DNA of 12,984 nt from Desulfobacterales bacterium (GTDB lineage: Bacteria; Desulfobacterota; Desulfobacteria; Desulfobacterales; JAFDCJ01), in the NCBI GenBank assembly GCA_029939875.1, contig JAOZSC010000010.1, positions 4,260 to 17,243 of the forward strand. Direction: 5' to 3'. The notes under the pieces were generated by a model. That model worked only from the letters and a program-made list of their open reading frames with translations, ran no database searches and had not been told where the DNA came from. Position numbers and translations under genes: made by a program. Positions 5,356 to 12,303 of the stretch are shown here, piece by piece; within the stretch, counting starts at the first letter, position 1; each line of letters starts with the position of its first letter.

Positions 5356-7541
5356 CCCTCAGCTTGCAGCCGATAGCGCAGCCGTGTGAACCGCTGCCGG
5401 GTTTTGTTGTTGTGGATCGCCATGGCCATGGCTTTTTTACTTCCCACGATGACCACCAGTTTTTTACCGCGGGTAACCGCCGTGTAGATCAGGTTGCGCT
5501 GCAGCAGAATATAATGCTGGGTAACGACGGGAATGATCACCGCGGGATACTCGGAGCCCTGGGATTTGTGCACGGACACGGCATAGGCGGCAACGATTTC
5601 ATCCAGGTCGCTGAAATCATAGTCCACCGGGCGGCCGTCGAAATTGATGACAATCTGGCGTTCGGGCCAGCTGATGGCGGTAATCCGGCCGATATCGCCG
5701 TTGAAAATTTCCCGCTCGTAATTGTTGCGCACCTGCATGACCTTGTCATTGACCCGAAAGGTCTGTTCTGCCCGGCTGATACCCCCTTCTCCGGGATTTA
5801 GAGCCTGCTGTAATTGCCGGTTAAGATTGCCGGCGCCCACCACCCCCCGGTGCATGGGGGTCAGAACCTGGATGTCTTCAACAGGATCAAATCCGAACCG
5901 CCGTGGGATGCGCTTACCGCAAAGCTCTACAATAATGTCCAGCACCCGGTCAGAATCGTCCTGCTCGATGAAGTAAAAATCATTGTGCGGGTCGGCATCA
6001 TCGCCGGTGTCAAGCGCCGGCATAATGCCCTGGTTGATTTTATGGGCGTTGACCACGATCCGGCTGGTTTTGGCCTGACGAAAAATCCGGTCAAGGGTCA
6101 CCACCGGCACCACGGCCGATGAGATAATGTCGTTGAGCACATTGCCGGCGCCCACCGACGGCAGTTGATGGATATCGCCCACCAGAATCAGTGTGGCGGT
6201 TGCTGCAACGGCCTTTAACAGGTGATACATCAGGATGGTGTCAATCATCGAGGCCTCATCGATGATGAGCACATCACATTTCAGGGGCCGCTCGGCGTTG
6301 CGCTGGAACCCGCCTTTCTGCAGGCTGTATTCCAGCAGACGGTGAATCGTCACCGCTTCAAAACCCGTGGCTTCATTCATTCGCTTGGCGGCGCGACCGG
6401 TGGGAGCCGCCAGCAGAATGCGGGGGGTAAGCCTGGAAAATATCTTCAGCACCGCGTTGATGATGGTGGTTTTGCCGGTGCCGGGGCCCCCGGTGATCAC
6501 CATGACCTTGTGTTCCATGGCCTGATGAATGGCCCGAATCTGGTTTTCAGCCAGGGTGATGGCAAGCTGCCGCTGGACCCAGTCGACGGCTTTTTCCGTG
6601 TGGATTTCACGAATCGAACGTGGCGTTTCGAGCAGTTTTTTTAAACTGCGGGCAATACCGGTTTCACATAGGTGGTATTTGGCCAGAAAGATGGCCTTGC
6701 TGTTTTCCTTAAAATCCTCGACAGTCTCATCGATATTCTCGATGATGATTTTGCGCTCTGCTGCCAGCTTTGCAAGAGCCCGCACCACGGGTTGGCCGTC
6801 AACTCCAAGAATCTGACTGCTTTTTTCAACCAGCTGCCCGTAGGGGTAGTAAACATGCCCCTCGTCGGACAACTGCTGGAGGACATAAAGAATGCCGGCC
6901 TGTATTCTGACGGCCGAATTTTTGGCAAATCCAAGTTTGTCGGCAATCCGGTCGGCGGTAACAAACCCAATACCGAAGATGTCGGTGGCCAGCCGGTAGG
7001 GATTTTCTTTTACCACCGCAATGGAGCGCTGTGCGTATTGTTTGAAAATCTTGGCGGCATACCCTGAACTGACACCGTGGCCCTGCAAAAAAAGCATGAC
7101 ATCGCGTATCTCCCGCTGGGACTGCCAGGCCGCCCCAATGCGGGTGATGCGCTTGCTGCCGATTCCCTGCACTTCGGCCAGCCGCCGGATATCATTCTCG
7201 ATGACCTCCAGGGTCTTAATGCCGAATCGATCCACGATGCGTCCGGCCATGACCGGTCCCAGCCCCTTGATCATGCCGGAGCCGAGGTAGTTGCGGATAC
7301 CGGCAACCGTTGCCGGGACCTTGGTCCGATACTCGCTGACCTTGAACTGCTCGCCGAACCGGGGATGCAAAGACCACTGACCCCGCATGTCAAGGATTTC
7401 ACCGGGCATGGGGGCCATCAGGGTGCCGACCACCGTCACCAGGTCATGTCGGCCGCGCACCTTCACCCTGGCGATGGTAAACCCGCTTTCCTCGTTGGTA
7501 TAAGTAATGCGCTCGATTTGTCCGGACAAATTGCTGTCCAT
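5340..7541 (-). CDS. recD2: RecD2-like (RecD/TraA family) superfamily 1B DNA helicase
   Basis: This cytosolic helicase should unwind DNA 5'-to-3' without RecBC and is tied to repair and replication-fork maintenance in bacteria that carry it. The 733 residues follow the RecD2 plan: an N-terminal OB-like region (1-75), helix-hairpin-helix segments (about 80-200, for instance GLGPVMAGRI and VQGIGSKRI), then the helicase core. Walker A is GGPGTGKTT (351-359), Walker B is LIIDEAS (425-431), motif III is GDIHQLPSVGAG (455-466), and the late motifs are YAVSVHKSQGSEYP (653-666) and NLIYTAVTRG (683-692). All are intact. The long N-terminus separates it from RecD of RecBCD. The ATG at 7541 is supported by family alignment; its ribosome binding site is weak. 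It is the third gene of a tandem set, 40 bases after the rhomboid gene, and its 3' end overlaps the convergent membrane protein gene by 16 bases. Confidence 0.93.
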   Translation of the reverse strand: MDSNLSGQIERITYTNEESGFTIARVKVRGRHDLVTVVGTLMAPMPGEILDMRGQWSLHPRFGEQFKVSEYRTKVPATVAGIRNYLGSGMIKGLGPVMAGRIVDRFGIKTLEVIENDIRRLAEVQGIGSKRITRIGAAWQSQREIRDVMLFLQGHGVSSGYAAKIFKQYAQRSIAVVKENPYRLATDIFGIGFVTADRIADKLGFAKNSAVRIQAGILYVLQQLSDEGHVYYPYGQLVEKSSQILGVDGQPVVRALAKLAAERKIIIENIDETVEDFKENSKAIFLAKYHLCETGIARSLKKLLETPRSIREIHTEKAVDWVQRQLAITLAENQIRAIHQAMEHKVMVITGGPGTGKTTIINAVLKIFSRLTPRILLAAPTGRAAKRMNEATGFEAVTIHRLLEYSLQKGGFQRNAERPLKCDVLIIDEASMIDTILMYHLLKAVAATATLILVGDIHQLPSVGAGNVLNDIISSAVVPVVTLDRIFRQAKTSRIVVNAHKINQGIMPALDTGDDADPHNDFYFIEQDDSDRVLDIIVELCGKRIPRRFGFDPVEDIQVLTPMHRGVVGAGNLNRQLQQALNPGEGGISRAEQTFRVNDKVMQVRNNYEREIFNGDIGRITAISWPERQIVINFDGRPVDYDFSDLDEIVAAYAVSVHKSQGSEYPAVIIPVVTQHYILLQRNLIYTAVTRGKKLVVIVGSKKAMAMAIHNNKTRQRFTRLRYRLQAEGQELD

Positions 7542-7581
7542 TGTCTATCGATCATCTCAGGATTTTAAAAAAAAATAAAGC

Positions 7582-8436
7582 TTAGACGAGGTGCTCAAAC
7601 CACTTATAATAAATTGTCGTGCCCACCGCCCATACCAGCACCGCTACCGTCAGCGCCGCGCAGGCTGCGGCAAAAATTTTATGAAATAAATTTTCCTTTT
7701 TCTTTTCCCGGTATCCCAGCAGATAGCCGGTGACAATACCGGTAAAAATCCCGCCTCCATGGGCCCAGTTGTTGATGCCCGGCACGATCAGCCCGAATAC
7801 AAACAGGAACACCACCCACCCGGCAATCTGCCGGTACAAGGCTTTGCCGTATACGCCGCCGCGGCTTTTGCCGTAGTACAGGATCGCCCCCACCAGCCCG
7901 CAAACCGAGGCCGAGGCGCCGATGGTCCAGTACACGCCGGCAAGATAGGATACCAGGTAGCCGACGATCCCGGCCAGGGTGTAAATGATAAACATCCGGT
8001 AAACCCCGAATTCCCGGTTGACCAGAGGAGCCAGCTGCCACAGCGCCATCATGTTGAAAAAAATGTGCAAAATCCCCCCGTGCAGGTAACCGGCGGAAAC
8101 CAGGGTCCAATAGCGATGAAAATGATTTATGGGAATGGTTCCGGTGGCCCCTAAAAATTCGAGAGCCAGGCCCGAGGGCGATAGAAAAGTCAACGGGTTT
8201 AACGACACACCGATTTTGCCGGGATTTATCAGGATGCAAAGCACGTACATGGCCGCATTGACAAGGACAATCGTGTTGACGGCCCGGTTGGGGTTACGCC
8301 ACCCGCGCGTCCAGGCATTGTTCTTAAGCCATGACCCCGGCCCCACCGTTCCGCAGTAAGGGCACTGGTGTTCATCGCGGCTGATGAGTTTTCCGCAGTT
8401 GGGACATAAAATGGAGCTTCGCTGGTAATTTGCCAA
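7582..8436 (-). CDS. Rhomboid family intramembrane serine protease with N-terminal zinc ribbon
   Basis: Rhomboids cut transmembrane substrates within the membrane with a Ser-His dyad. The 284-residue protein begins with a treble-clef or zinc-ribbon module using Cys11, Cys14, Cys25 and Cys28 (CPNC...CPYC). About six membrane helices follow, at roughly 52-71, 119-139, 145-168, 172-189, 203-219 and 225-241, plus an extra C-terminal helix at 253-275. Family motifs are HGGILHIFFN (119-128, with His124 and Asn128), the serine site GAS175A and NWAH226GGG. Both catalytic residues are present, so an active protease is expected, although the usual GxSG is GASA here. The start is a TTG at 8436-8434, chosen because GAAGAGG lies six bases upstream and the zinc ribbon begins soon after. 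It sits between the WYL regulator (46-base gap) and recD2 (40-base gap). The natural substrate is unknown. Confidence 0.9.
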   Translation of the reverse strand: MANYQRSSILCPNCGKLISRDEHQCPYCGTVGPGSWLKNNAWTRGWRNPNRAVNTIVLVNAAMYVLCILINPGKIGVSLNPLTFLSPSGLALEFLGATGTIPINHFHRYWTLVSAGYLHGGILHIFFNMMALWQLAPLVNREFGVYRMFIIYTLAGIVGYLVSYLAGVYWTIGASASVCGLVGAILYYGKSRGGVYGKALYRQIAGWVVFLFVFGLIVPGINNWAHGGGIFTGIVTGYLLGYREKKKENLFHKIFAAACAALTVAVLVWAVGTTIYYKWFEHLV

Positions 8437-8442
8437 GTTAAA

Positions 8443-8449
8443 CCTCTTC
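8443..8449 (-). promoter_or_regulatory. Ribosome binding site deciding the TTG start of the rhomboid gene
   Basis: GAAGAGG on the minus strand ends six bases before the TTG codon at 8436. No in-frame ATG or GTG with a comparable site was found nearby. Confidence 0.65.
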
Positions 8450-8482
8450 GAGCCTTCACCCGAGTGCAGGGTGTTGATATTG

Positions 8483-9472
8483 TTAGTCCGGCGCTGTCCG
8501 CATATTTTTTAACATCGCCTCGGCTTCTTGCCGCATTTCCCGGCGCAACGACGGGGGGGATAACACCACGGCTTTGGCCCCCCATCTCAACAGCCAGAAC
8601 TTTATCTCCTTGATGCCGGCCACCTGGACTTCGAACAGGATGGACCCGTCGGACCGGGGTTCGATGCGCTGGCTCGCATGCCAGGTCTTTTCTTTAATGT
8701 ATTCGGCAACCTCCGGTGCAAAGCGGATCCGAACCGTAACCGGCTCCCCGTGAAAGACACCGAAGCTGGCTTTCATGAAATCATCGATATCGAAATCAGC
8801 GGGAACCTCAAAGGATTCATCAGTCTGTTCGAGTTGTTTGATGCGATCAAGCGCAAATATCCGGATATCTTCCCTTAAACCACAATTTCCAATCAGGTAA
8901 AAAGTCCCGTCAAAAAACCATATCTTATAAGGGGCCACTTTCCGCCGGGTCTGCTTTTTGCGGCTCATGGTGTAATAGACAATTTTGATGTAATTTTTTT
9001 GCGCCACCGCCTCGCTGATACGCTCGATCATCTCCCGTAATTTTCCCACCCGTTTGTACGGTTTGGATATCACCGCCAGGCTCTGCTCGATACGCGACAG
9101 ATAGGCAAGGTATTCGGGCGGCAGCGTGGCTTTGATTTTTTCAAACAGGGACTCCAGGGAATCATAGAACACGGTGCCCCGAAGCACCTCCATCATCGAT
9201 CGGCTGAAATAAAGCGCCATCAGCTCGGTCGGGCTGAGCGGCAGCGGTATGTTGTCACCGGTCGTATCCAGGAGCGACCAGGTGCTTTTGCCGCCTTCCT
9301 TTTCCGTATAAAAGGGAAAGCCGGCGGCCTGCAACGCTTCAAGGTCACGGTACACAGTGCGCCAGCCACACCCGACAACGGCAGCCAGATCAGCTGCGGA
9401 CTTGCCTTTGCGAGCGGCAAGCAGGGTCTGAATAATTTTCCATTGCCGGGCCAGTTGATCACCGCGCGCCAT
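8483..9472 (-). CDS. WYL-domain transcriptional regulator (HTH_11-WYL-WCX)
   Basis: This is a cytosolic DNA-binding regulator of 329 residues. An N-terminal winged helix-turn-helix covers about 9-60 (KSAADLAAVVGCGWRTVYRDLEAL contains the recognition helix). A WYL domain follows at about 145-215, with its hallmark seen in YKIWFFDGTFYLIGNC and the basic run RKKQTRRK. A WCX extension at 240-325 completes the family's usual length. WYL domains are thought to sense nucleic-acid or other ligands, and several members control DNA-damage or phage-defence genes; the ligand here is unknown. The ATG at 9472 is preceded by a strong AAGGAGG seven bases away. The gene heads the WYL-rhomboid-recD2 set and has a good promoter with an overlapping palindrome, suggesting autoregulation. 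It may also control the divergent small genes starting at 9682. Confidence 0.9.
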   Translation of the reverse strand: MARGDQLARQWKIIQTLLAARKGKSAADLAAVVGCGWRTVYRDLEALQAAGFPFYTEKEGGKSTWSLLDTTGDNIPLPLSPTELMALYFSRSMMEVLRGTVFYDSLESLFEKIKATLPPEYLAYLSRIEQSLAVISKPYKRVGKLREMIERISEAVAQKNYIKIVYYTMSRKKQTRRKVAPYKIWFFDGTFYLIGNCGLREDIRIFALDRIKQLEQTDESFEVPADFDIDDFMKASFGVFHGEPVTVRIRFAPEVAEYIKEKTWHASQRIEPRSDGSILFEVQVAGIKEIKFWLLRWGAKAVVLSPPSLRREMRQEAEAMLKNMRTAPD

Positions 9473-9519
9473 AAACAGCCTCCTTCAAGGCACTTTAGTT
9501 CTTTTTAGACACTCAGGTT

Positions 9520-9531
9520 ATCAGCGCTGAT
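9520..9531. promoter_or_regulatory. 12-bp palindrome over the start site, candidate operator
   Basis: ATCAGCGCTGAT is a perfect palindrome that overlaps the last two bases of the -10 box and the expected initiation point of the WYL regulator promoter. A dimer bound here would block RNA polymerase. Confidence 0.5.
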
Positions 9532-9558
9532 TAAAGACCGTTTCACGGATCCAGTCAA
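9530..9558 (-). promoter_or_regulatory. Sigma70-type promoter of the WYL regulator operon
   Basis: On the minus strand TTGACT (9558-9553) is followed by a 17-base spacer and TTTAAT (9535-9530). Initiation near 9523 would leave a leader of about 50 bases with a strong ribosome binding site. Confidence 0.65.
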
Positions 9559-9627
9559 GGGCAACGGTTTTTTAAAAAAAATCGTCTCCGGTTTGTCCGG
9601 ATCTGACAATCGACTGTGGTAACCTTG

Positions 9628-9649
9628 GGCCCAAACAACCAATTGGGCC
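9628..9649 (+). other. Inverted repeat in the leader of the small-gene pair
   Basis: GGCCCAA (9628-9634) and TTGGGCC (9643-9649) pair around an eight-base loop. It lies 18 bases before the Shine-Dalgarno sequence of the gene at 9682. It may be a leader hairpin or a protein site. No promoter on this strand could be fixed. Confidence 0.4.
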
Positions 9650-9666
9650 GTTTCAAATTTTTAAAA

Positions 9667-9674
9667 AAGGAGGG
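9667..9674 (+). promoter_or_regulatory. Strong ribosome binding site of the 57-residue gene
   Basis: AAGGAGGG ends seven bases before the ATG at 9682. It decides this start over an in-frame GTG at 9616, which has no such site. Confidence 0.8.
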
Positions 9675-9681
9675 TTCAACG

Positions 9682-9855
9682 ATGACAACCTGCATCTCTT
9701 ACCCGGATTATTATGATTGTTATGAGTACCACGGCAACACCACCATTGAGCTTACCCGCAAACAGGATGGCTCCGTCATCTGGCGCGACTGGATCCTTTT
9801 TAATTCGGTTGAGGAAGCCACCGAATTTTTCAACGATACCTGCGTGGTACAGTAA
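9682..9855 (+). CDS. Small protein of unknown function, 57 residues
   Basis: This gene was not recognised. The protein is rich in Tyr, Asp and Glu near the N-terminus (YPDYYDCYEYHG) and then continues TTIELTRKQDGSVIWRDWILF and NSVEEATEFFND. That layout suggests a short beta-hairpin followed by an amphipathic helix, with an acidic net charge. It has two cysteines besides the start region (Cys5, Cys12) and one near the end, but no CxxC pair. There is no signal peptide or membrane segment, so it is probably cytosolic. The excellent ribosome binding site and the closely following second gene (30-base gap) argue that it is real. It is divergent from the WYL regulator, which may control it. Confidence 0.7.
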   Translation: MTTCISYPDYYDCYEYHGNTTIELTRKQDGSVIWRDWILFNSVEEATEFFNDTCVVQ

Positions 9856-9885
9856 AAAACCGACGAATTCACAAGGGGGTTTGCA

Positions 9886-10254
9886 ATGAAAAATGAGAAT
9901 ATCACCGGGATTGGATGCTTTGCAAAGCCGGCCACCCTGAACCGGGTGTTTCAGAAGATGATACGCAGCTATGCGCTCGGTACGCTTGAAGCCATCAGAG
10001 CTGAAACCACAGACAAAACCTTTGGGCAGGGGAATGCAGGACTGCTCGACGCGCTCATGGCAGACCGTCTCCAAACACAACCTGTGCAGGCGGCCCACGG
10101 GCTGGAAAACAAAAAGATTACCGGATTTTTTCTGTCGCTAAAAGGCAGACGACTGAGCCTGGCCGTGTTTGCCAGGGGGGAACGCGCTCAGAAGTTGCGA
10201 TATACGCTGACCCTGGATGGACTGACATTGATCAGACAGCGGCGGTTAAACTGA
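9886..10254 (+). CDS. Protein of unknown function, 122 residues
   Basis: This gene was not recognised. The first half (about 15-70) appears helical, for instance TLNRVFQKMIRSYALGTLEAIRAE and GLLDALMADRLQ. The second half looks like strands with many basic residues: KITGFFLSLKGRRLSLAVF, AQKLRYTLTLDGLTLIRQRRL. No signal peptide or membrane helix is visible. The start is supported by AAGGGGG 6-12 bases upstream and by the 30-base gap to the 57-residue gene, with which it likely forms a two-gene operon. The alternating strand pattern of the C-terminal half could fit a small beta-sheet domain, but no family can be named. Confidence 0.7.
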   Translation: MKNENITGIGCFAKPATLNRVFQKMIRSYALGTLEAIRAETTDKTFGQGNAGLLDALMADRLQTQPVQAAHGLENKKITGFFLSLKGRRLSLAVFARGERAQKLRYTLTLDGLTLIRQRRLN

Positions 10255-10352
10255 TTGCAGTCCGGCTGCCGCACCGATTTATTGCACCGGGATGGCGCAT
10301 CGACCCTAAAAGTTCGCAAGGAACCGATCGTCCGTGTTTTTTCGGGTTCGGG

Positions 10353-10832
10353 TTATTCCTCCGGCACGTGGCATCCCCGGCACAATGTGGGGCCGCTGTT
10401 GGGCAGTTTTTCCTTTAGTGTCAGGCCGGACATTTCCAGCTTCTTTTTCTCAATTTTCATTTCTTTGTGGCAGCCGATGCACATTTTGTGAAAAGCGGTT
10501 TTGTAATAAGCGATGGCCGTCTCCTCATCCACAGCGCCTTTTTGGGACTTGGTCGGTGCTACGGTTCCGTCATGACAGCCGGAAGTGGTACAACTGACGA
10601 TGGGCTCATCCAACTCCCATTGATGATGACAGGTTTGACAGTTAAAACTGAAATGGGTGGGATGGGGAAAGCTGACAGCCGGCCGTGAAGCTTCCACCGA
10701 TTCCGGTGCTTCGAGGGCAATGGTGCCCATGGGGACTGACATTTCTTCATCGTTTTGCCCGGAAACAATCATTGCATTGCCAAAAACCAGCGCCAGAATC
10801 AAACAAAACCCGCCAATAATGAGTTTCTTCAT
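10353..10832 (-). CDS. Periplasmic tetraheme cytochrome c3 (class III)
   Basis: This is an electron carrier of sulfate reducers and relatives that passes electrons between periplasmic hydrogenases or dehydrogenases and membrane redox complexes. The 159-residue precursor has a Sec signal (about 1-25, MKKLIIGGFCLILALVFG). Four covalent heme sites follow: CQTCH (65-69), CTTSGCH (81-87, the Cx4CH form), CIGCH (118-122) and CRGCH (151-155). By alignment to classic c3, the sixth ligands are His57, His60, His70 and His115, so all hemes can be bis-histidine. Unlike classic c3, whose fourth site is Cx4CH, here it is CxxCH. The segment between signal and first histidine is acidic and longer than usual (about 30 residues). 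The start is supported by a GGGGGAGGGG ribosome site. It is a single-gene unit, with no partner oxidoreductase in the window. Confidence 0.92.
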   Translation of the reverse strand: MKKLIIGGFCLILALVFGNAMIVSGQNDEEMSVPMGTIALEAPESVEASRPAVSFPHPTHFSFNCQTCHHQWELDEPIVSCTTSGCHDGTVAPTKSQKGAVDEETAIAYYKTAFHKMCIGCHKEMKIEKKKLEMSGLTLKEKLPNSGPTLCRGCHVPEE

Positions 10833-10963
10833 CCCCTCCCCCTAAATACAAATAGCGTTAAATGGTTAAAATACAAACCAAAAACAGAATTATCGAAATT
10901 AAAATGTAATTAATGCGTTAAAAACAAAAAAAAATCAACCAAAAAAATGATACGGAGGTGGTC
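10833..10963. other. AT-rich spacer between cytochrome c3 and the cutA remnant
   Basis: This spacer of 131 bases is much richer in A+T than its surroundings, with long A runs and GCGTTAAA occurring twice (10855 and 10915). It should hold the cytochrome promoter on the minus strand, but no consensus pair stands out. The missing 5' part of cutA would have lain here. Confidence 0.4.
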
Positions 10964-11116
10964 ATGATCGCTAAAACCACCGAAGACCGCGTGGCGCAGC
11001 TGGTTGAAACAGTCAAATCCCTGCACAGCTATGACTGCCCCTGCATCGTGAGCCTGCCCGTATCCGGCGGCTACCGGCCGTTCCTGGACTGGATCGCAGG
11101 GGAAGCTAAAAAATAA
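10964..11116 (+). pseudogene. cutA: 5'-truncated cutA (divalent-cation tolerance protein), C-terminal half
   Basis: The 50 codons match the C-terminal half of CutA. MIAKTTEDRVAQLVETVKSL aligns with the family's MILKTT...LLECLKS, HSYDCPCIVSLPV with HPYQTPELLVLPV, and YRPFLDWI with TDYLSWL. In-frame codons just upstream still read DTEVV, the usual strand before MIxKTT, and then run into A-rich DNA with a TAA at 10919. The first beta-alpha-beta unit of the ferredoxin-like fold, roughly 55-60 residues, is absent. CutA is normally a trimer of about 105-115 residues, so this is most likely a deletion remnant. Against simple decay, the frame is intact to the stop. GGAGG also stands five bases before the ATG, so a 50-residue product could still be made. 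The end overlaps the convergent lipoprotein gene by 11 bases. Confidence 0.78.
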
Positions 11117-12221
11117 ACTTCACCCGCAAAAACCGCGGACGATACAGCCGGGCATCTGCGGCCATGATATAAAAATCGGTCGAATTGGCCACGTAGGTCA
11201 CCACCAGTTCGTCCGGAGCGCCGGAAATCTCCGGATGCCCCTTGGCGGCATAACATATGATGTCCTTGCGCCGGATAGCCTCCGGACACTGGTAGAACAG
11301 AACCGGCTCTCCCCAGGGTCCCCAGGGTTCGGGGGCAAAGCGGGCAATGATGTTTTTCGCAAGACCGTCCTGTGAATACACGGCAACATATTTCCCATCA
11401 TCCGATAGAAAGGATACCGAGTACTCGTTGGCCATATCTTCGCAAAGACGCTCGGACCCGGAAAAATCCGATATCCACTTGCCGCCGGCAAAAAAACGCC
11501 ATTGATTGAAATCCGCCAGTCCGCCTTCAGGGACTCGTGCAAGGATCATGAATTTTCGGAGCCGTCCGTCTATCTTCTCTTCGGCGATGCCGTACACGTA
11601 GAAAAACCCGTCCTTTTTTAGCACCCAGGAGCCAAAAAAAACATTTTTCCCGGCCGAAAACTCCGTCCAAGGCAACCGCTGCTGGACAATGCGCCATTGT
11701 CCGGGCGGGTCTCGATAGTTGACGACATGACCCAGCCACAAACCAATGGTTTTAAAACCGAGAGTCGCCGGGTCCTGTGTGCGCTGCATCTGCATCAAAA
11801 AAAGATACAACCCGTCGGGAGCCAGCGCCCCGTGATAAATCCAGAACCACCCCCGCCCGTCAACCGGCCGGATAAATGCCCGGGGACTGCCGTCCGGTGT
11901 GCGGCCGCAATAAAATTTTACCGATGCGTCAGGCGATGAGGACCCGCGCTGGATGGCAACCGAATTGTTGACAATGGTGGCATTCTCGTGGCGCCCGTCA
12001 CGGGTCTCACCCCACCAGGTATCGCCAAACAGCCACAGGGTATCCTTATCCGAAAGCTTTACCGTGTAAGCCCCATCGGCACCGGCCCAACCCTTCTGTC
12101 CTGCAAACAGAGCATCATAGGAAGGAAGCGGCTCCACCCGCAGTGCCGGTTGCCCCCCGCAGGCGGCAAGCAGCAGCAACAGCAGTAAAAAAGTTTTCAG
12201 AACATAATTTTTATATCGCAT
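11106..12221 (-). CDS. Lipoprotein with beta-propeller-like (DUF4185-type) domain
   Basis: The 371-residue product begins with a lipoprotein signal: MRYKNYVLKT, a seven-leucine core, then the lipobox LAAC with Cys21 as the lipidated residue. The remainder alternates short aromatic-rich strand motifs spaced along the chain: LWLFGDTWWG (62-71), FWIYHGAL (126-133), FFYVYGIAE (206-214), NEYSVSFLSDDGKYVAVYS (265-283) and DELVVTYVANS (337-347). This pattern, and the opening GDTWWG...NNS, resembles DUF4185 and five-bladed propeller glycosidase-like proteins. The assignment is by eye, and no sugar substrate can be named. The ATG at 12221 is preferred over the GTG one codon earlier because AGAGGG is better spaced from it. 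It follows the CoA-transferase gene by 74 bases, across a heptamer array. Its stop overlaps the cutA remnant. Confidence 0.72.
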   Translation of the reverse strand: MRYKNYVLKTFLLLLLLLAACGGQPALRVEPLPSYDALFAGQKGWAGADGAYTVKLSDKDTLWLFGDTWWGETRDGRHENATIVNNSVAIQRGSSSPDASVKFYCGRTPDGSPRAFIRPVDGRGWFWIYHGALAPDGLYLFLMQMQRTQDPATLGFKTIGLWLGHVVNYRDPPGQWRIVQQRLPWTEFSAGKNVFFGSWVLKKDGFFYVYGIAEEKIDGRLRKFMILARVPEGGLADFNQWRFFAGGKWISDFSGSERLCEDMANEYSVSFLSDDGKYVAVYSQDGLAKNIIARFAPEPWGPWGEPVLFYQCPEAIRRKDIICYAAKGHPEISGAPDELVVTYVANSTDFYIMAADARLYRPRFLRVKFIF

Positions 12222-12242
12222 CACGCCCTCTTCTTCTCACCC

Positions 12243-12303
12243 TATGCGTTATGCCCTGCCCTTTGCCCTCTGCGCTCTGCGTCTTGCGCCCTGCGCTACG
12301 CGC
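12243..12303. repeat. Degenerate 7-bp tandem array (TNTGCGC type)
   Basis: Nine units are read in order: TATGCGT, TATGCCC, TGCCC (two bases short), TTTGCCC, TCTGCGC, TCTGCGT, CTTGCGC, CCTGCGC, TACGCGC. The array fills most of the spacer between the CoA-transferase and lipoprotein genes. It includes the CoA-transferase stop codon (12296-12298) and its last codons. Confidence 0.7.

Noticed and set aside
7679..8239. Second minus-strand frame inside the rhomboid gene
   Set aside because: It is a frame-shifted reading of the rhomboid coding sequence, without family features.
9616..9681. Longer form of the 57-residue protein from a GTG at 9616
   Set aside because: It would translate the leader inverted repeat and the ribosome binding site itself. 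The ATG at 9682 has an ideal Shine-Dalgarno.
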